The notes under the pieces are model-generated. The model was not told the DNA's origin and did no database searches. It worked only from the letters and a program-made list of their open reading frames with translations. From NCBI RefSeq assembly GCF_020148005.1, contig NZ_JAGXFD010000001.1:3041322-3105321 (forward strand): a stretch of DNA of 64,000 nt, read 5' to 3'. This DNA is from Modicisalibacter tunisiensis. GTDB taxonomy: Bacteria > Pseudomonadota > Gammaproteobacteria > Pseudomonadales > Halomonadaceae. Positions 45,689 to 54,705 of the stretch are shown here, piece after piece; the first letter of the stretch is position 1, and each line of letters starts with the position of its first letter. Made by a program: the position numbers and the translations under genes.

Positions 45689-46618
45689 ATGGCCTTGTCG
45701 ACCGCGTCGAGAGCACTATCACCGCTGTTGCTCTCGCTGACACTCGGCCTGCCGCTGATGGCTCTTGCCCAGGATAATCCAGCGACGGACCCCGCCACCG
45801 AGGCAGCGCTCGAACAGGCGCAGAATCGCCGTGCTCTGGAACGTGATTCCAATCGCAACCCGCTGGCGATCACCGTCTATCACCGCAACTATCTGCTGCC
45901 CTGGACCCACAACGCCAACCCCAATCAGAAGGACTTCGATGCCATCACCAACGAGGCCAACGCCGACAACGCCGAGGTCAAGTTCCAGCTGAGCCTGAAG
46001 ATCAGCGTGCTCGACGACATCTTCGGCAACAACGGGGACCTGTACTTCGCCTATACCCAGCGCAGCTGGTGGCAGGCCTACAACTCCGATGCCTCGGCGC
46101 CCTTCCGCGAGACCAACTACGAGCCGGAGGCCTTTCTCAGCTTCGACAACGACCTGTCCTTCCTGGGCTGGACCAACACCCTCAACCGGATCGGCTTCGC
46201 GCACCAGTCCAATGGCCGTTCGCAGCCGCTGTCGCGCAGCTGGAACCGGGTCTATGCCGACCTGCTGTTCCAGCGCGGCGAATGGGCACTGAGTGTCGCG
46301 CCCCACTGGCGGGTCCCGGAAAGCCGTGCCAACGACGACAACCCCGATCTGGAAAACTACATCGGCTACGGCGACATCACCCTGGTCCGCGCCTTCGGCG
46401 ACCAGGAGGTGTCGATGATGGTGCGCGGCAACCCCGGCAAGCAGCACTACGGGGTCCAGCTCGACTACTCGTTCCCGCTGGCCGGCAAGATTCGCGGCTA
46501 TATCCAGTACTACGACGGCTACGGGGAAAGTCTGATCGACTATGACAATGACGTTCAGCGCCTGGGGCTTGGCTTCAGCCTCAATACCTTCCTCGCCGGG
46601 ATCCCGGGAAGTCGTTGA
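45689..46618 (+). CDS. pldA: Outer-membrane phospholipase A
   Basis: The 309-aa protein has a signal peptide (cleaved near MALAQ) and the catalytic residues H172 and S174 (FAHQSNGRS) and N186 (RSWNRVYADL), with the same spacing as H142, S144 and N156 in E. coli OMPLA. The rest is a 12-strand barrel pattern ending SLNTFL. It hydrolyses surface phospholipids when outer-membrane asymmetry is lost. It functionally complements the MlaA system present in this window. Confidence 0.93.
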   Translation: MALSTASRALSPLLLSLTLGLPLMALAQDNPATDPATEAALEQAQNRRALERDSNRNPLAITVYHRNYLLPWTHNANPNQKDFDAITNEANADNAEVKFQLSLKISVLDDIFGNNGDLYFAYTQRSWWQAYNSDASAPFRETNYEPEAFLSFDNDLSFLGWTNTLNRIGFAHQSNGRSQPLSRSWNRVYADLLFQRGEWALSVAPHWRVPESRANDDNPDLENYIGYGDITLVRAFGDQEVSMMVRGNPGKQHYGVQLDYSFPLAGKIRGYIQYYDGYGESLIDYDNDVQRLGLGFSLNTFLAGIPGSR

Positions 46619-46677
46619 ACCGACAGGACACGCTGCTATGATGAGAGCGTCATTCATCGTCAAAGGAAGACACGACC

Positions 46678-47019
46678 ATGGCCATGCATCCCACCGGGCA
46701 TCACGATAACGAGGCCAGCACGGCCCAGCTGAAGGAAGACCTGCAGCACCTGTCCCGCACCGTCGAGGAACTCGTCGCCGCGACGGCCGAGGACTCGCGC
46801 AGCAACGTCAAGGAACTGCGTGACCGCGCCCAGCAACGGCTGCATGACACGCGCGCCCGCCTCGAGGCACGCGGCGAGAAGCTCTATCACGATACCCGGG
46901 ACGGCATGCTCGATGGCGCCGACGCCTGCGATCGCTATGTCCGCGAGAACCCCTGGACCAGCATCGGCATCGGTACGGCAGTGGGCGTGGTCGTCGGCCT
47001 GCTGCTCGGACGTCGCTGA
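46678..47019 (+). CDS. DUF883 family membrane-anchored ribosome-binding protein (YqjD/ElaB-like)
   Basis: The 113-aa protein has a helical, charged N-terminal part (about 15-85) and one C-terminal membrane helix with the motif ENPWTSIGIGTAVGVVVGLL typical of DUF883. It is the first of three small genes; its stop overlaps the next start. E. coli YqjD binds ribosomes in stationary phase. Confidence 0.88.
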   Translation: MAMHPTGHHDNEASTAQLKEDLQHLSRTVEELVAATAEDSRSNVKELRDRAQQRLHDTRARLEARGEKLYHDTRDGMLDGADACDRYVRENPWTSIGIGTAVGVVVGLLLGRR

Positions 47020-47414
47020 TGTCGGAGAGCCAGGGACCGGCAGAACGCGTCATCGACGCCGCCCGACGCCTGATCGGCAACCTGGTCGCCACCGGCGAGA
47101 CGCGCCTGCGTCTCGCGGTGCTCGAACTCGAGCTCGAGCGCGACCGGCTGCTGACCATACTGCTGCTGGTCGGCGCCAGCCTGATTCTCTTCCTGTTCGG
47201 CGTCGGCATGCTGTTGCTGCTGGTCGTCGTGCTGTACTGGGAGGACCATCGCCTGCTGGCAATCTCTCTCTGCGCGGCTGTCCTGCTGCTGCTGGCCGCC
47301 GGGCTGGCACTTCGGGCAAGGCGGCTGGCCAGACAGCGCCGGCTGATGGAATCCACACTGCATCATCTCGCCCAGGATCGTCAGGCACTGGAGCCGTCCC
47401 GTGACGCATCGTGA
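47019..47414 (+). CDS. Phage holin family membrane protein (YqjE-like)
   Basis: The 131-aa protein has two adjacent hydrophobic helices (about residues 45-68 and 78-100) after an amphipathic start (VIDAARRLIGNLVATGETRL), matching YqjE/DUF1469. The start overlaps the YqjD-like stop by one base and its stop lies within the next gene. The name holin reflects the family only; there is no phage gene here. Confidence 0.85.
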   Translation: MSESQGPAERVIDAARRLIGNLVATGETRLRLAVLELELERDRLLTILLLVGASLILFLFGVGMLLLLVVVLYWEDHRLLAISLCAAVLLLLAAGLALRARRLARQRRLMESTLHHLAQDRQALEPSRDAS

Positions 47415-47694
47415 ACGACTGGCCTATCGCGAGCGGCTCGACGCGCAGATTCTCCAGCAGCGCCTGGACATGGGCATGGCTCTGCGCGACTGGCGCGAGG
47501 CCACGGCCCCGATCGATCACGGCTGGCAGAAGCTGATGCGCTGGCGCGCGCCCACCCTTGCCGCCCTGGGGCTGGTGTCGTGGCGAACCCTGCGCCGCCC
47601 GCGCTCGGCCGGGCGGCTCACCCGCCGCCTCATGACCGGCCTGCTGCTGGCCAATCGTCTGCGTGCCGTCTACCGCTCGCTGCACCGCCACTGA
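47401..47694 (+). CDS. YqjK-like protein
   Basis: The 97-aa protein is basic and mostly helical, with WRAPTLAALGLVSWRTLRR as a short hydrophobic stretch. It overlaps the YqjE-like gene by 14 nt. The order yqjD-yqjE-yqjK is conserved in gammaproteobacteria, and that is the main support. Its function is unknown. Confidence 0.75.
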   Translation: MTHRERLAYRERLDAQILQQRLDMGMALRDWREATAPIDHGWQKLMRWRAPTLAALGLVSWRTLRRPRSAGRLTRRLMTGLLLANRLRAVYRSLHRH

Positions 47695-47748
47695 ACGGCA
47701 TCACTCGGCGCTCCACAGCGCTTCTGTACACGCCCCCCTCGCATGACC

Positions 47749-47781
47749 GCCTGCGGCACCGGCCCGGCCGGCGCCGCAGGC
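47749..47781. terminator. Terminator hairpin between yqjK and lapC-like genes
   Basis: GCCTGCGGC and GCCGCAGGC, with an inner CCGGCC/GGCCGG stem, form a strong hairpin between two convergent genes. No clear U-run is present. Confidence 0.6.
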
Positions 47782-47792
47782 ATCACGCTCAT

Positions 47793-49652
47793 TCATCGCG
47801 CATAGAACGCACGCATCGCCTGCATCGCCTGGCGCACGGCCGGCGAGATCGTCTCCTCCAGGGGGTTCAGCTGCCGATCCACCACCCGCCAGCTGCCGGC
47901 GGTATTGATCACGGTGATGCGATCGTCCTCGATCACGGCATTGTCCAGGTAGCTGCTGGCCATGACCCAGTCATGATCCAGCCCCGGCTTCAGCAGGTCC
48001 TGGCCCTGGGCATAGTCGCCGACCGGGTTCGTGCAGCCCAGCGCATGGCGCATCAGCATGGGCACCACGTCCAGATGGCTGGTGGTGCCGCGATGCTCGC
48101 CCGGGGTCACGCCGGGGCCGTGAACGATCATCGGCACCTGCGTCTGGGGCGAGGCGAAATGGCTGTTGTGGCCCCAGTAGTTGCGACCGAAGTCATTGAA
48201 CGACTCGCCATGATCGCCGGTGATCACCACCAGTGTATTCCGCCACTCGCCGTGGCGCTTCAGGTCCTCGATCACGCGACCGATGCGCTGGTCCACGTTG
48301 TAGACGGCATTGCGGTGCAGGTTGAAATAGGGCTCGGGATCGGTATCCGGCCCCAGATCCAGGTAGTTCATGCTGGAGGCCGAGGGCTGATAGGGGGTCT
48401 CGCCCCCCTTTGGCACGCTGTAGCCGTGCGGTGCATCGTAGAAGACCATGCCGAACCAGGGGCGGTCGTCCCCGCTGTCGCGGCGCCGGGCCTGCCAGTC
48501 GAGCCATTCCCGGGTCAGCAGCCGATCCCGCTCGGCGGGGGTGTCGCCGTCGGGCGAGTCGCGCAGGTCGGTCACGGAGGAGAAGATCGAGCGGTCGAAG
48601 CCGACGCTGTCGAGGCTCGCCGAGGCGAAGATGCCGAGCCGATAATCATTGGCCTGCAACTGCTCGAGCAGCAGCGACGGCGTCTGGGAATTCTGCAGCC
48701 GATGATAGTAATTGCCGGTCAGGCTGTAGAACAGGCTCATGACCCCGGTGCGGGTGCTGTTGCCGCCGCTGTAGTGGTTCATGAAACGCCGTGAGTCGCC
48801 CTTCAGCTCGCGCACCATGACCGGCGTGTTGCGCGGTCCGTACTCGTCGTGGCGCCAGGTGTCGACCAGCACCAGCAGCACGTTGGGCGGCGTGTCTCCC
48901 GGGCTGCACTGCAGCGGCGCCTTCGGCCAGTCGATGTCGTCGGGCGCATCGTGGGTGATGTCGGCCCGTGCCGCGCGCATGGCGCGCGGGTCGAGCCAGC
49001 CGTGGGCCTCCATGAAGCTCTTGGCCGTGGCCGGGAACAGCAGGGGAAAGATATTGACCTGCTGGGTCACGCTGCGCTGGTAGCGCGCATCGGCGACGAT
49101 GTGGATGGCGTGACTGGCCACCAGCGCCAGCAGCAGCACGCTACAGCCCCGCCACAAGGGCAGCCGACGCACCCGCTCGCTGCCCAGCAGCCGCCAGGCC
49201 AGCCAGGCCTCGGCCAGCCATACGCCGAGCGACACCCCGGCGACGACCAGCCAGGTCGAGGTCGTGAAGCTGAAGATCTCGCCGTTCTTGTCATTGAGAA
49301 ACAGCGACACCATGAAGTGATTGATATGAAAGCGATACTGGGCGAACACCACGGTGTCCACCAGCATCAGGCACAGCCCGGCCATGGCCAGCAGGCTGGC
49401 CGGCAGCCACAGCACGCGCCGCGGCAGGATCAGCGCCAGCACAGCCAGGGGCAGCCACGCCAGCAGGGCCAGGAAGCCGAAGTGACCGACCCAGGTCACG
49501 ATGAGGTAGGCGATGCCCAGCGGGTCGTGCGGAACCTCGAGAAACGGCGTGTAACGAAGCGCGATCAGCCACACGGCGACCAGGTTGACCAGCGCAAAGG
49601 CCAGCGAACCCCGCAGCCGCTGCCGTAGGGAAGAAAGACGTGTCGAGTTCAT
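47793..49652 (-). CDS. Inner-membrane sulfatase-fold protein, YejM/PbgA/LapC-like
   Basis: The 619-aa protein has five membrane helices in the first 200 residues and a periplasmic alkaline-phosphatase/sulfatase-like domain. Conserved points are VLLVLVDTWRHDEYG, GGNSTRTGVMSLFYSLTGNYY and VITGDHGESFNDFGRNYWGH. E. coli LapC/PbgA with this layout signals LPS level to LapB-FtsH and is not a working sulfatase. LPS sensing is a likely role here as well, by homology only. Confidence 0.85.
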   Translation of the reverse strand: MNSTRLSSLRQRLRGSLAFALVNLVAVWLIALRYTPFLEVPHDPLGIAYLIVTWVGHFGFLALLAWLPLAVLALILPRRVLWLPASLLAMAGLCLMLVDTVVFAQYRFHINHFMVSLFLNDKNGEIFSFTTSTWLVVAGVSLGVWLAEAWLAWRLLGSERVRRLPLWRGCSVLLLALVASHAIHIVADARYQRSVTQQVNIFPLLFPATAKSFMEAHGWLDPRAMRAARADITHDAPDDIDWPKAPLQCSPGDTPPNVLLVLVDTWRHDEYGPRNTPVMVRELKGDSRRFMNHYSGGNSTRTGVMSLFYSLTGNYYHRLQNSQTPSLLLEQLQANDYRLGIFASASLDSVGFDRSIFSSVTDLRDSPDGDTPAERDRLLTREWLDWQARRRDSGDDRPWFGMVFYDAPHGYSVPKGGETPYQPSASSMNYLDLGPDTDPEPYFNLHRNAVYNVDQRIGRVIEDLKRHGEWRNTLVVITGDHGESFNDFGRNYWGHNSHFASPQTQVPMIVHGPGVTPGEHRGTTSHLDVVPMLMRHALGCTNPVGDYAQGQDLLKPGLDHDWVMASSYLDNAVIEDDRITVINTAGSWRVVDRQLNPLEETISPAVRQAMQAMRAFYAR

Positions 49653-49961
49653 GGACCTGCAACAGCAATGACGTGAAGGGGCGCCAGTATCGCACGATCA
49701 CCCTCGTCTGCGCAGGCCCCTGCTCCTCGTGTCAGGGCTATTGCAGCAGATAGTTGCAACACGACTCAGGCTGATCCGTCGGCAGGTTGCGAGGGGGCGC
49801 CATGAACCCCTCCATGGGCGCTACCTACGCCATCTGACCGCCATGGATGGCGGAAATGCCGGAATGGAAAGGAACATTTTCCGGCCATGGCACAGGACCC
49901 CCTCTTCAACCTGCCCCCGGCGCCCTCGTCAGAGCCAACTGAGATTGTCCTGCTCCTCGTG
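49653..49961. other. Non-coding stretch flanked by a 17-bp direct repeat, downstream of egtB
   Basis: The sequence CCTGCTCCTCGTGTCAG occurs at 49719-49735 and at 49949-49965; the second copy covers the egtB stop codon. Between them are short inverted repeats: CCGCCAT-GG-ATGGCGG (49838-49853) and a nearby CCGGAA/TTCCGG. I see no gene; this may be a deletion or insertion scar. Confidence 0.55.
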
Positions 49962-51262
49962 TCAGCCATCCCGCGCCAGGCGAAAGCCGCTGAAGGCCCA
50001 GCGGGCCTGCGGGGGGAAGAAGTTGCGATAGGTCTCCCGGACATGGGCCCGCGGCGTGATACAGGCCCCCCCACGCAGCACCATCTGCCCCGACATGAAC
50101 TTGCCGTTGTACTCGCCGAGGCTGCCGGCCGCCGTGCGAAAGCCGGGATAGGGCCGATAGGCACTGCCGGTCCACTCCCAGACATCGCCGAACAATTGAC
50201 CCGGCCCTTCCCCGGCGCCGCCGCGGCCACCGGCTGCAGATGGTCGGCCTCGGCCAGATTGCCGGCCACCGGCACGTTGCGGGCGGCGACTTCCCATTCG
50301 GCCTCGTCGGGCAGGCGTGCCCCGGCCCAGCGGGCATAGGCGTCCGCCTCGAAGAAGCTCACATGGCACACTGGCGCCGCCGGATCCAGCGGCTTCAGCC
50401 CGCCGAGCGTCATGTGATGCCAGGCTCCGCCCTCCCGGCACCAGTAGAGCGGCGCCGACCACCCGGCCTCGTTGACCTGCTGCCAGCCATCGGCAAGCCA
50501 GTGGTCGGGGCGACGATAGCCGCCGTCCTCGATGAAGGCCAGGAACTCGCCGTTGGTGACCGGCCGTGCGGCCAGTTCGAAGGCTTCGAGAAAGCGCCGG
50601 TGACGAGGGCGTTCGTTGTCGAACGAGAAGCCGGTGTCCGTCTTCGCCACGCCGATCTCCTGCACCCCGGCCGGATAGGCATGCCAGGCGAGCGGAGCCG
50701 CCTCGACGGCAGGCGACGCTGCCAGGTCACCACGGTAGACCGGGTTCAGCGGATTCTGGGCGAGAATGTGCTTGATATCCATGAGCAGCAACTCCTGATG
50801 CTGCTGCTCATGGTGCAGCCCCAGCTCGACACGCTCACGAATGACGTCGGCGTGCCCGGCCGGTGGCGCCTGCAGCAGCTGCTCCATGGCCTGGTCCACA
50901 TACGCACGATAACGGTATATTTCGGCCACCGTGGGACGCGAGATCACGCCGCGACGCGGGCGCGGGAACGGCTGGCCGTGGGTCTCGTAGTAGGAGTTGA
51001 ACAGGCGGTCGTAGGCCGGATCGAAGGGATGGTAGCCATTCAGGAACGGGATCAGCAGGAAGGTTTCGAAGAACCAGCTGACATGCGCCAGATGCCACTT
51101 GGGTGGACTGACGTCGGGCATGCTCTGGACGACGTAGTCTTCGGCGTGCAACGGCGCACAGATCGTCTCGCTGGCCAGGCGCGTCCTTCGATAGCGCACA
51201 CTCCACGCATCGGCCAGGTCGCAGGGGGCGTCATCGACGTGCGACATGAAGGAAGAGGACAT
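49962..51262 (-). pseudogene. egtB: Ergothioneine biosynthesis protein EgtB, frameshifted
   Basis: The N-terminal frame (51262 to about 50215) has a DinB-like domain with metal-binding HLAHVSWFF and LHHEQQHQE and the start of an FGE-sulfatase domain. The C-terminal part of that domain ([45 protein letters not shown]) is read in another frame from about 50220 to 49962. A single missing base in the GC-rich run around 50205-50222 explains the shift. The intact enzyme joins sulfoxide sulfur to hercynine. No egtD is adjacent, although the two are usually linked. A sequencing error is possible. Confidence 0.78.
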
Positions 51263-51363
51263 GCTGCTGCTCCTGAAAATTCCGGTGTCATCCTTGGCTG
51301 CTCGTCCTCAGCGTAGGCAGCCATGCCGGACCTTCAAGGTACTCGCCTCATTTCGCCGTGCTT

Positions 51364-52545
51364 TTACAGAGCCAGACCACAGGCAACGCCCGACGACCAG
51401 GCCCACTGGAAATTGTGACCACCCAGCTCGCCGGTCACATCCAGCACCTCGCCGATGAAGCGCAGCTGCGGCAGCGCCTCGACCGCGAAGGTCTTCGATG
51501 AGATCGCTCGCGTATCCACCCCGCCCAGGGTCACCTCGGCGGTGCGCCAGCCCTCGGTACCGGCCGGCTTGATCGTCCAGTGGTTGAGACGTTCCCCCCA
51601 GCGCTGCAGGCGGGCATTGCTGCACTCGGCGAGCACCCCGTCATCGGCGTGCCATTCCACCAGCGCCTGCGCCAGACGCCGGGGCAGCTGCTGGGCCAGC
51701 CAGGTCGACAGATGACGCCGCGGCGACGCCTCGCGCGCCTCGCGCAGTGCCGCCACGGCGTCCATCCCGGGCAGCAGGTCGATCTCGAGGGCGTCTCCCG
51801 GCTGCCAGTAGCTGGAAATCTGCAGCATCGCCGGTCCGGACAGGCCGCGATGCGTGAACAGCAACGGCTCGCGATAGCTCCCGTCTCGGCAGCGCACCGC
51901 TACCTCGCAGGACACCCCCGCCAGATCGGCGGCCCGCGCCTTCCACTGCGAGGTCAGGGTAAAGGGCACCAGGGCGGCACGCAGTTCGGTCACCGCCAGC
52001 CCGAACTGGCGCGCCACCTCGTGGCCGAAACCGCTGGCCCCCATCGTCGGAATCGACAGCCCGCCGGTGGCGATGACCACCGCGCCCGTGTCGAGGGTGC
52101 CGGCGCTGGTGGTCAACCGCATGCCGTCGCCGACACGCTCGACGCGCTCGATTGAGGTCTTCAGCTGAATGTCGACGCCGGCCCAGTCGCACTCGGTCAG
52201 CAGCATGTCGAGGATCGGCCGCGACGAGTCGGCACAGAACAGCTGGCCCGGCGCCTTCTCGACCGGCTCGATGCCATGGCGCTCGACCAGCTCGAGGAAA
52301 TGTTCAGGGCGGTAGCGCCTGAGCGCCGAGATGCAGAAATGCGGGTTGGCAGAAAAGAAGTTCCGCGGCCCGGTCGCCAGGTTGGTGAAGTTGCAGCGCC
52401 CGCCGCCGGACATCAGGATCTTCCTGCCGGGCTTGCCGGCATGATCGATCACCCGTACCCGCCGGCCGGCGTAGCCGGCGGTCAACGCACACATCAGGCC
52501 GGCGGCACCGGCGCCGATGACCACCACATCGGGGTTGGACCTCAT
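51364..52545 (-). CDS. NAD(P)/FAD-dependent oxidoreductase, HI0933/YhiN-like
   Basis: The 393-aa flavoprotein has the Rossmann start VVVIGAGAAGLMCALTAGYA and the second FAD motif VVIATGGLSIPTMGASGFG. The segment GRKILMSGGGRCNFTN is diagnostic of the HI0933 family, and the C terminus has the FAD-closing GEVLDVTGELGGHNFQWA. The substrate is unknown. It is divergent from the SpoIIAA-like gene by about 117 bp. Confidence 0.9.
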   Translation of the reverse strand: MRSNPDVVVIGAGAAGLMCALTAGYAGRRVRVIDHAGKPGRKILMSGGGRCNFTNLATGPRNFFSANPHFCISALRRYRPEHFLELVERHGIEPVEKAPGQLFCADSSRPILDMLLTECDWAGVDIQLKTSIERVERVGDGMRLTTSAGTLDTGAVVIATGGLSIPTMGASGFGHEVARQFGLAVTELRAALVPFTLTSQWKARAADLAGVSCEVAVRCRDGSYREPLLFTHRGLSGPAMLQISSYWQPGDALEIDLLPGMDAVAALREAREASPRRHLSTWLAQQLPRRLAQALVEWHADDGVLAECSNARLQRWGERLNHWTIKPAGTEGWRTAEVTLGGVDTRAISSKTFAVEALPQLRFIGEVLDVTGELGGHNFQWAWSSGVACGLAL

Positions 52546-52662
52546 CCTCGCGGACTCCGGGACGACAATGAAAGCGGCATTCTACCAGCCCCGCGTCCAC
52601 GGGCCAGGCCGTCGCACCGGGTTCTGCTAGGCTCAGGACATGGCCCTCACGGAGGCATTCCC

Positions 52663-53076
52663 ATGCTCGAATGGATCGACACCCCGGCACCCCATGTACT
52701 GGCCATGCGCCTCGGCGGCCGCCTCGATGCCGACGAACTGCAGTCCATCATCGATGCCATCGAAACCGCCAAGACCCTGCACCCTCGCATCAGCCTGTAC
52801 CTGGAGCTCGATGCGCTGCGCAGCATGACGCCCCCCGCGCTGCTGCGCGATATCGGCTATGGGCTCACCCAGGTCGGCCAGCTGGAGCATTTCCACCACG
52901 TGGCCATCATCTCGGACCAGCACTGGCTGCGACCGGTGGCGGCCCTGGAAAGCCGCCTGTTCGCGCCGCTGACGGTACGGGTCTTCACCAACCACCAGCA
53001 GCAGGCGGCCATGGACTGGGCCAGCGAACTGCCCGGCCGTCCGGCCCCGGCCGCCCCGAATCGGCGGGCCGGGTAA
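52663..53076 (+). CDS. SpoIIAA/STAS-like protein (DUF3478 type)
   Basis: The 137-aa protein opens MLEWIDTPAPHVLAMRLGG and has the alternating strand-helix pattern of the SpoIIAA-like fold, with LYLELDALRSMTPPALLRDI in place of the phospho-serine loop. GGAGG lies 7 bases upstream of the ATG. This family occurs alone in many proteobacteria and is not tied to a sigma factor; it may bind lipids. An upstream in-frame extension lies inside the opposite flavoprotein gene and is rejected. Confidence 0.8.
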   Translation: MLEWIDTPAPHVLAMRLGGRLDADELQSIIDAIETAKTLHPRISLYLELDALRSMTPPALLRDIGYGLTQVGQLEHFHHVAIISDQHWLRPVAALESRLFAPLTVRVFTNHQQQAAMDWASELPGRPAPAAPNRRAG

Positions 53077-53115
53077 CGAGATGCGGTGAAGGAAGGAGAA
53101 AGGTGGAGCCCGGCT

Positions 53116-53634
53116 TCAGGCGATACAGCGCTCCGAAAGGATCGGTGACAAGGTGGGGAGGTTGCCGGGTACGCTCTCGGCGATCAGCCGGCACTCGGCA
53201 CGCTTCTGCTCGACGATCTCCTTGAGCAGTGGCTGCCAGGCGGTCACCGCATTGAGCCCGAACCAGAAGCGATAGCAGGCCAGGGACTGCTCGGCTCGCT
53301 GCTGCGCCTCCCGGATGAGCCGTGAGGCCATGGCCTCGTCGGTGACGAAGAAATGGCTGCAGGCCGGTGTGGCGGCCAGTACCTGCGCGTTGGCCTTCAG
53401 CGTCGCCCGCTCCACCAGCTGCATGCGCTCCGCCGTGTGCGCCAGTGACCTGACGCGCTCACGGCACTCGTCGGCAAGAATATCGAACAGCCGACTCACG
53501 GCCGGCTGGTAGGCCAGAAAGCGCAGCGACAGCTGATAGTAGAGCGCCCCCCCTTCCGCTTCATGCGCGATGGCCCGGAGACTGCCTTCCTCGGGCAGCA
53601 ATGCGGTCTTTTTGCTATCGAGTGCGACCAGCAT
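53116..53634 (-). CDS. Helical protein of unknown function
   Basis: The 172-aa protein is nearly all alpha-helical and slightly resembles a ferritin/rubrerythrin four-helix bundle: GGALYYQLSLRFLAYQPAVS followed by LFDILADECRERVRSLAHTA. The E-x-x-H metal motif is not intact (ECRERV), so metal binding is doubtful. The ATG at 53634 has GGGGAGGGAG upstream. It is divergent from the FNR-type regulator and shares a region with a half-good FNR box, so it may be oxygen-regulated. I do not recognise the family. Confidence 0.6.
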   Translation of the reverse strand: MLVALDSKKTALLPEEGSLRAIAHEAEGGALYYQLSLRFLAYQPAVSRLFDILADECRERVRSLAHTAERMQLVERATLKANAQVLAATPACSHFFVTDEAMASRLIREAQQRAEQSLACYRFWFGLNAVTAWQPLLKEIVEQKRAECRLIAESVPGNLPTLSPILSERCIA

Positions 53635-53755
53635 GGCACTCCCTCCCCTGTAAAAAGTGGCGTTTCCCGCCGTCCGGCCATGACATGCCATGCGGCGATC
53701 TGATTGTTCTGTCCCGTTCTTCGGCGCACTGTAGTCAGGGAGGTTTCAACAAACT

Positions 53756-53769
53756 TTGATGGGCGTCAT
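53756..53769. promoter_or_regulatory. Candidate FNR/Anr box
   Basis: TTGAT-GGGC-GTCAT matches the FNR consensus TTGAT-N4-ATCAA at eight of ten positions, with a weaker second half-site. It lies between the helical-protein gene and the anr/fnr gene, 122-125 bp from either start, so it may control one or both. Confidence 0.35.
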
Positions 53770-53893
53770 ACGCGCGCCGATAGCATCAAAAAGACCAGCA
53801 AACTCCCCCGGATTCGATGACGAATACCAACCTTTTGCTTCCGCCGTCCTCTTCCGTACTCATTTAATGCATATCGGGTATCGGGAGGGTGAC

Positions 53894-54649
53894 ATGACGA
53901 TACACAGCCGCGTCCTGCCGCTGGCACGCCAGACCCAGGCTCGCTGCCAGTCATGCGGCCTCAGCTCGCTCTGTACACCGCTGACGCTCACCTTCCAGGA
54001 AATGGAACAGTTCAGGTCGCTGACCCGGCAAGCCCCGCCGCTGCACAAGCGTCAGGTCCTGTTCCAGCAGGGGGCGCCCTTCACCAGTTTCTTCATCGTG
54101 CGCTCGGGCAGCCTCAAGCAGTCGTCGCGGCTGCCCTCGGGCGAGGATCAGATCACCCAGTTCTTTCTGCCCGGCGAATGGGTCGGCCTCGACGGCATCG
54201 GCGATCAGCGCTACCCGGGCAGCGTGGTGGCCCTGGAAACCACCACGGTCTGCGAGGTGCCCTTCCAGCGCCTGGAGGGTGACCATCCGCTGGTCGTCGA
54301 GATGCGCAATCACCTCTTCCATGCCATGAGCCGCGAGATGCATCACGAGCGCATGCTGGTGCGCCTGCTGTTGCGCCGCACCTCCGATGTGCGGCTGGCC
54401 AGCTTCTTCATGGCCATGTCGGCACGCTTTCAGCGGCGCGGTTACTCGCCCTACTGCTTCCGGCTGGCCATGTCCCGGGGCGATATCGGCAACTACCTGG
54501 GACTGGCGGTGGAAACGGTGAGCCGGCTTCTGAGCCGCTTCCAGCAGCAGCAATTGATGGCCACCCGGGGGCGCGAATTCCAGATCCTCGATTTCGAGGG
54601 ATTGCGGCGTCTCGCGGAAGGTGAAGGCCGGCAGGCCGCGCACGGCTGA
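53894..54649 (+). CDS. FNR/Anr oxygen-sensing transcription regulator
   Basis: The 251-aa regulator has four cysteines at 18, 21, 27 (RCQSCGLSSLC) and 120 (TTTVCEVPF), which match C20, C23, C29 and C122 of E. coli FNR with a constant offset. The HTH is RGDIGNYLGLAVETVSRLLSRF with the VETVSR recognition residues for TTGAT half-sites. The cAMP-binding-like beta-roll (about 55-140) lies between. It senses oxygen through a [4Fe-4S] cluster. The start at 53894 is chosen by the family start and GGGAGGGTG upstream. Confidence 0.93.
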   Translation: MTIHSRVLPLARQTQARCQSCGLSSLCTPLTLTFQEMEQFRSLTRQAPPLHKRQVLFQQGAPFTSFFIVRSGSLKQSSRLPSGEDQITQFFLPGEWVGLDGIGDQRYPGSVVALETTTVCEVPFQRLEGDHPLVVEMRNHLFHAMSREMHHERMLVRLLLRRTSDVRLASFFMAMSARFQRRGYSPYCFRLAMSRGDIGNYLGLAVETVSRLLSRFQQQQLMATRGREFQILDFEGLRRLAEGEGRQAAHG

Positions 54650-54705
54650 ACCGCCCGGATTACGCTGCGCGGCCGAGCGTCGTGATTCGCCTCAGGGAGA
54701 ACGGC

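Noticed and set aside
47019-47414. Prophage holin
   Set aside because: The holin name is a family label; the gene is in the conserved yqjD-yqjE-yqjK trio with no phage genes nearby.
49766-49961. Continuation of egtB in its first frame past the true stop
   Set aside because: The C-terminal residues after the frameshift point have no family pattern, while the other frame carries the conserved FGE end.
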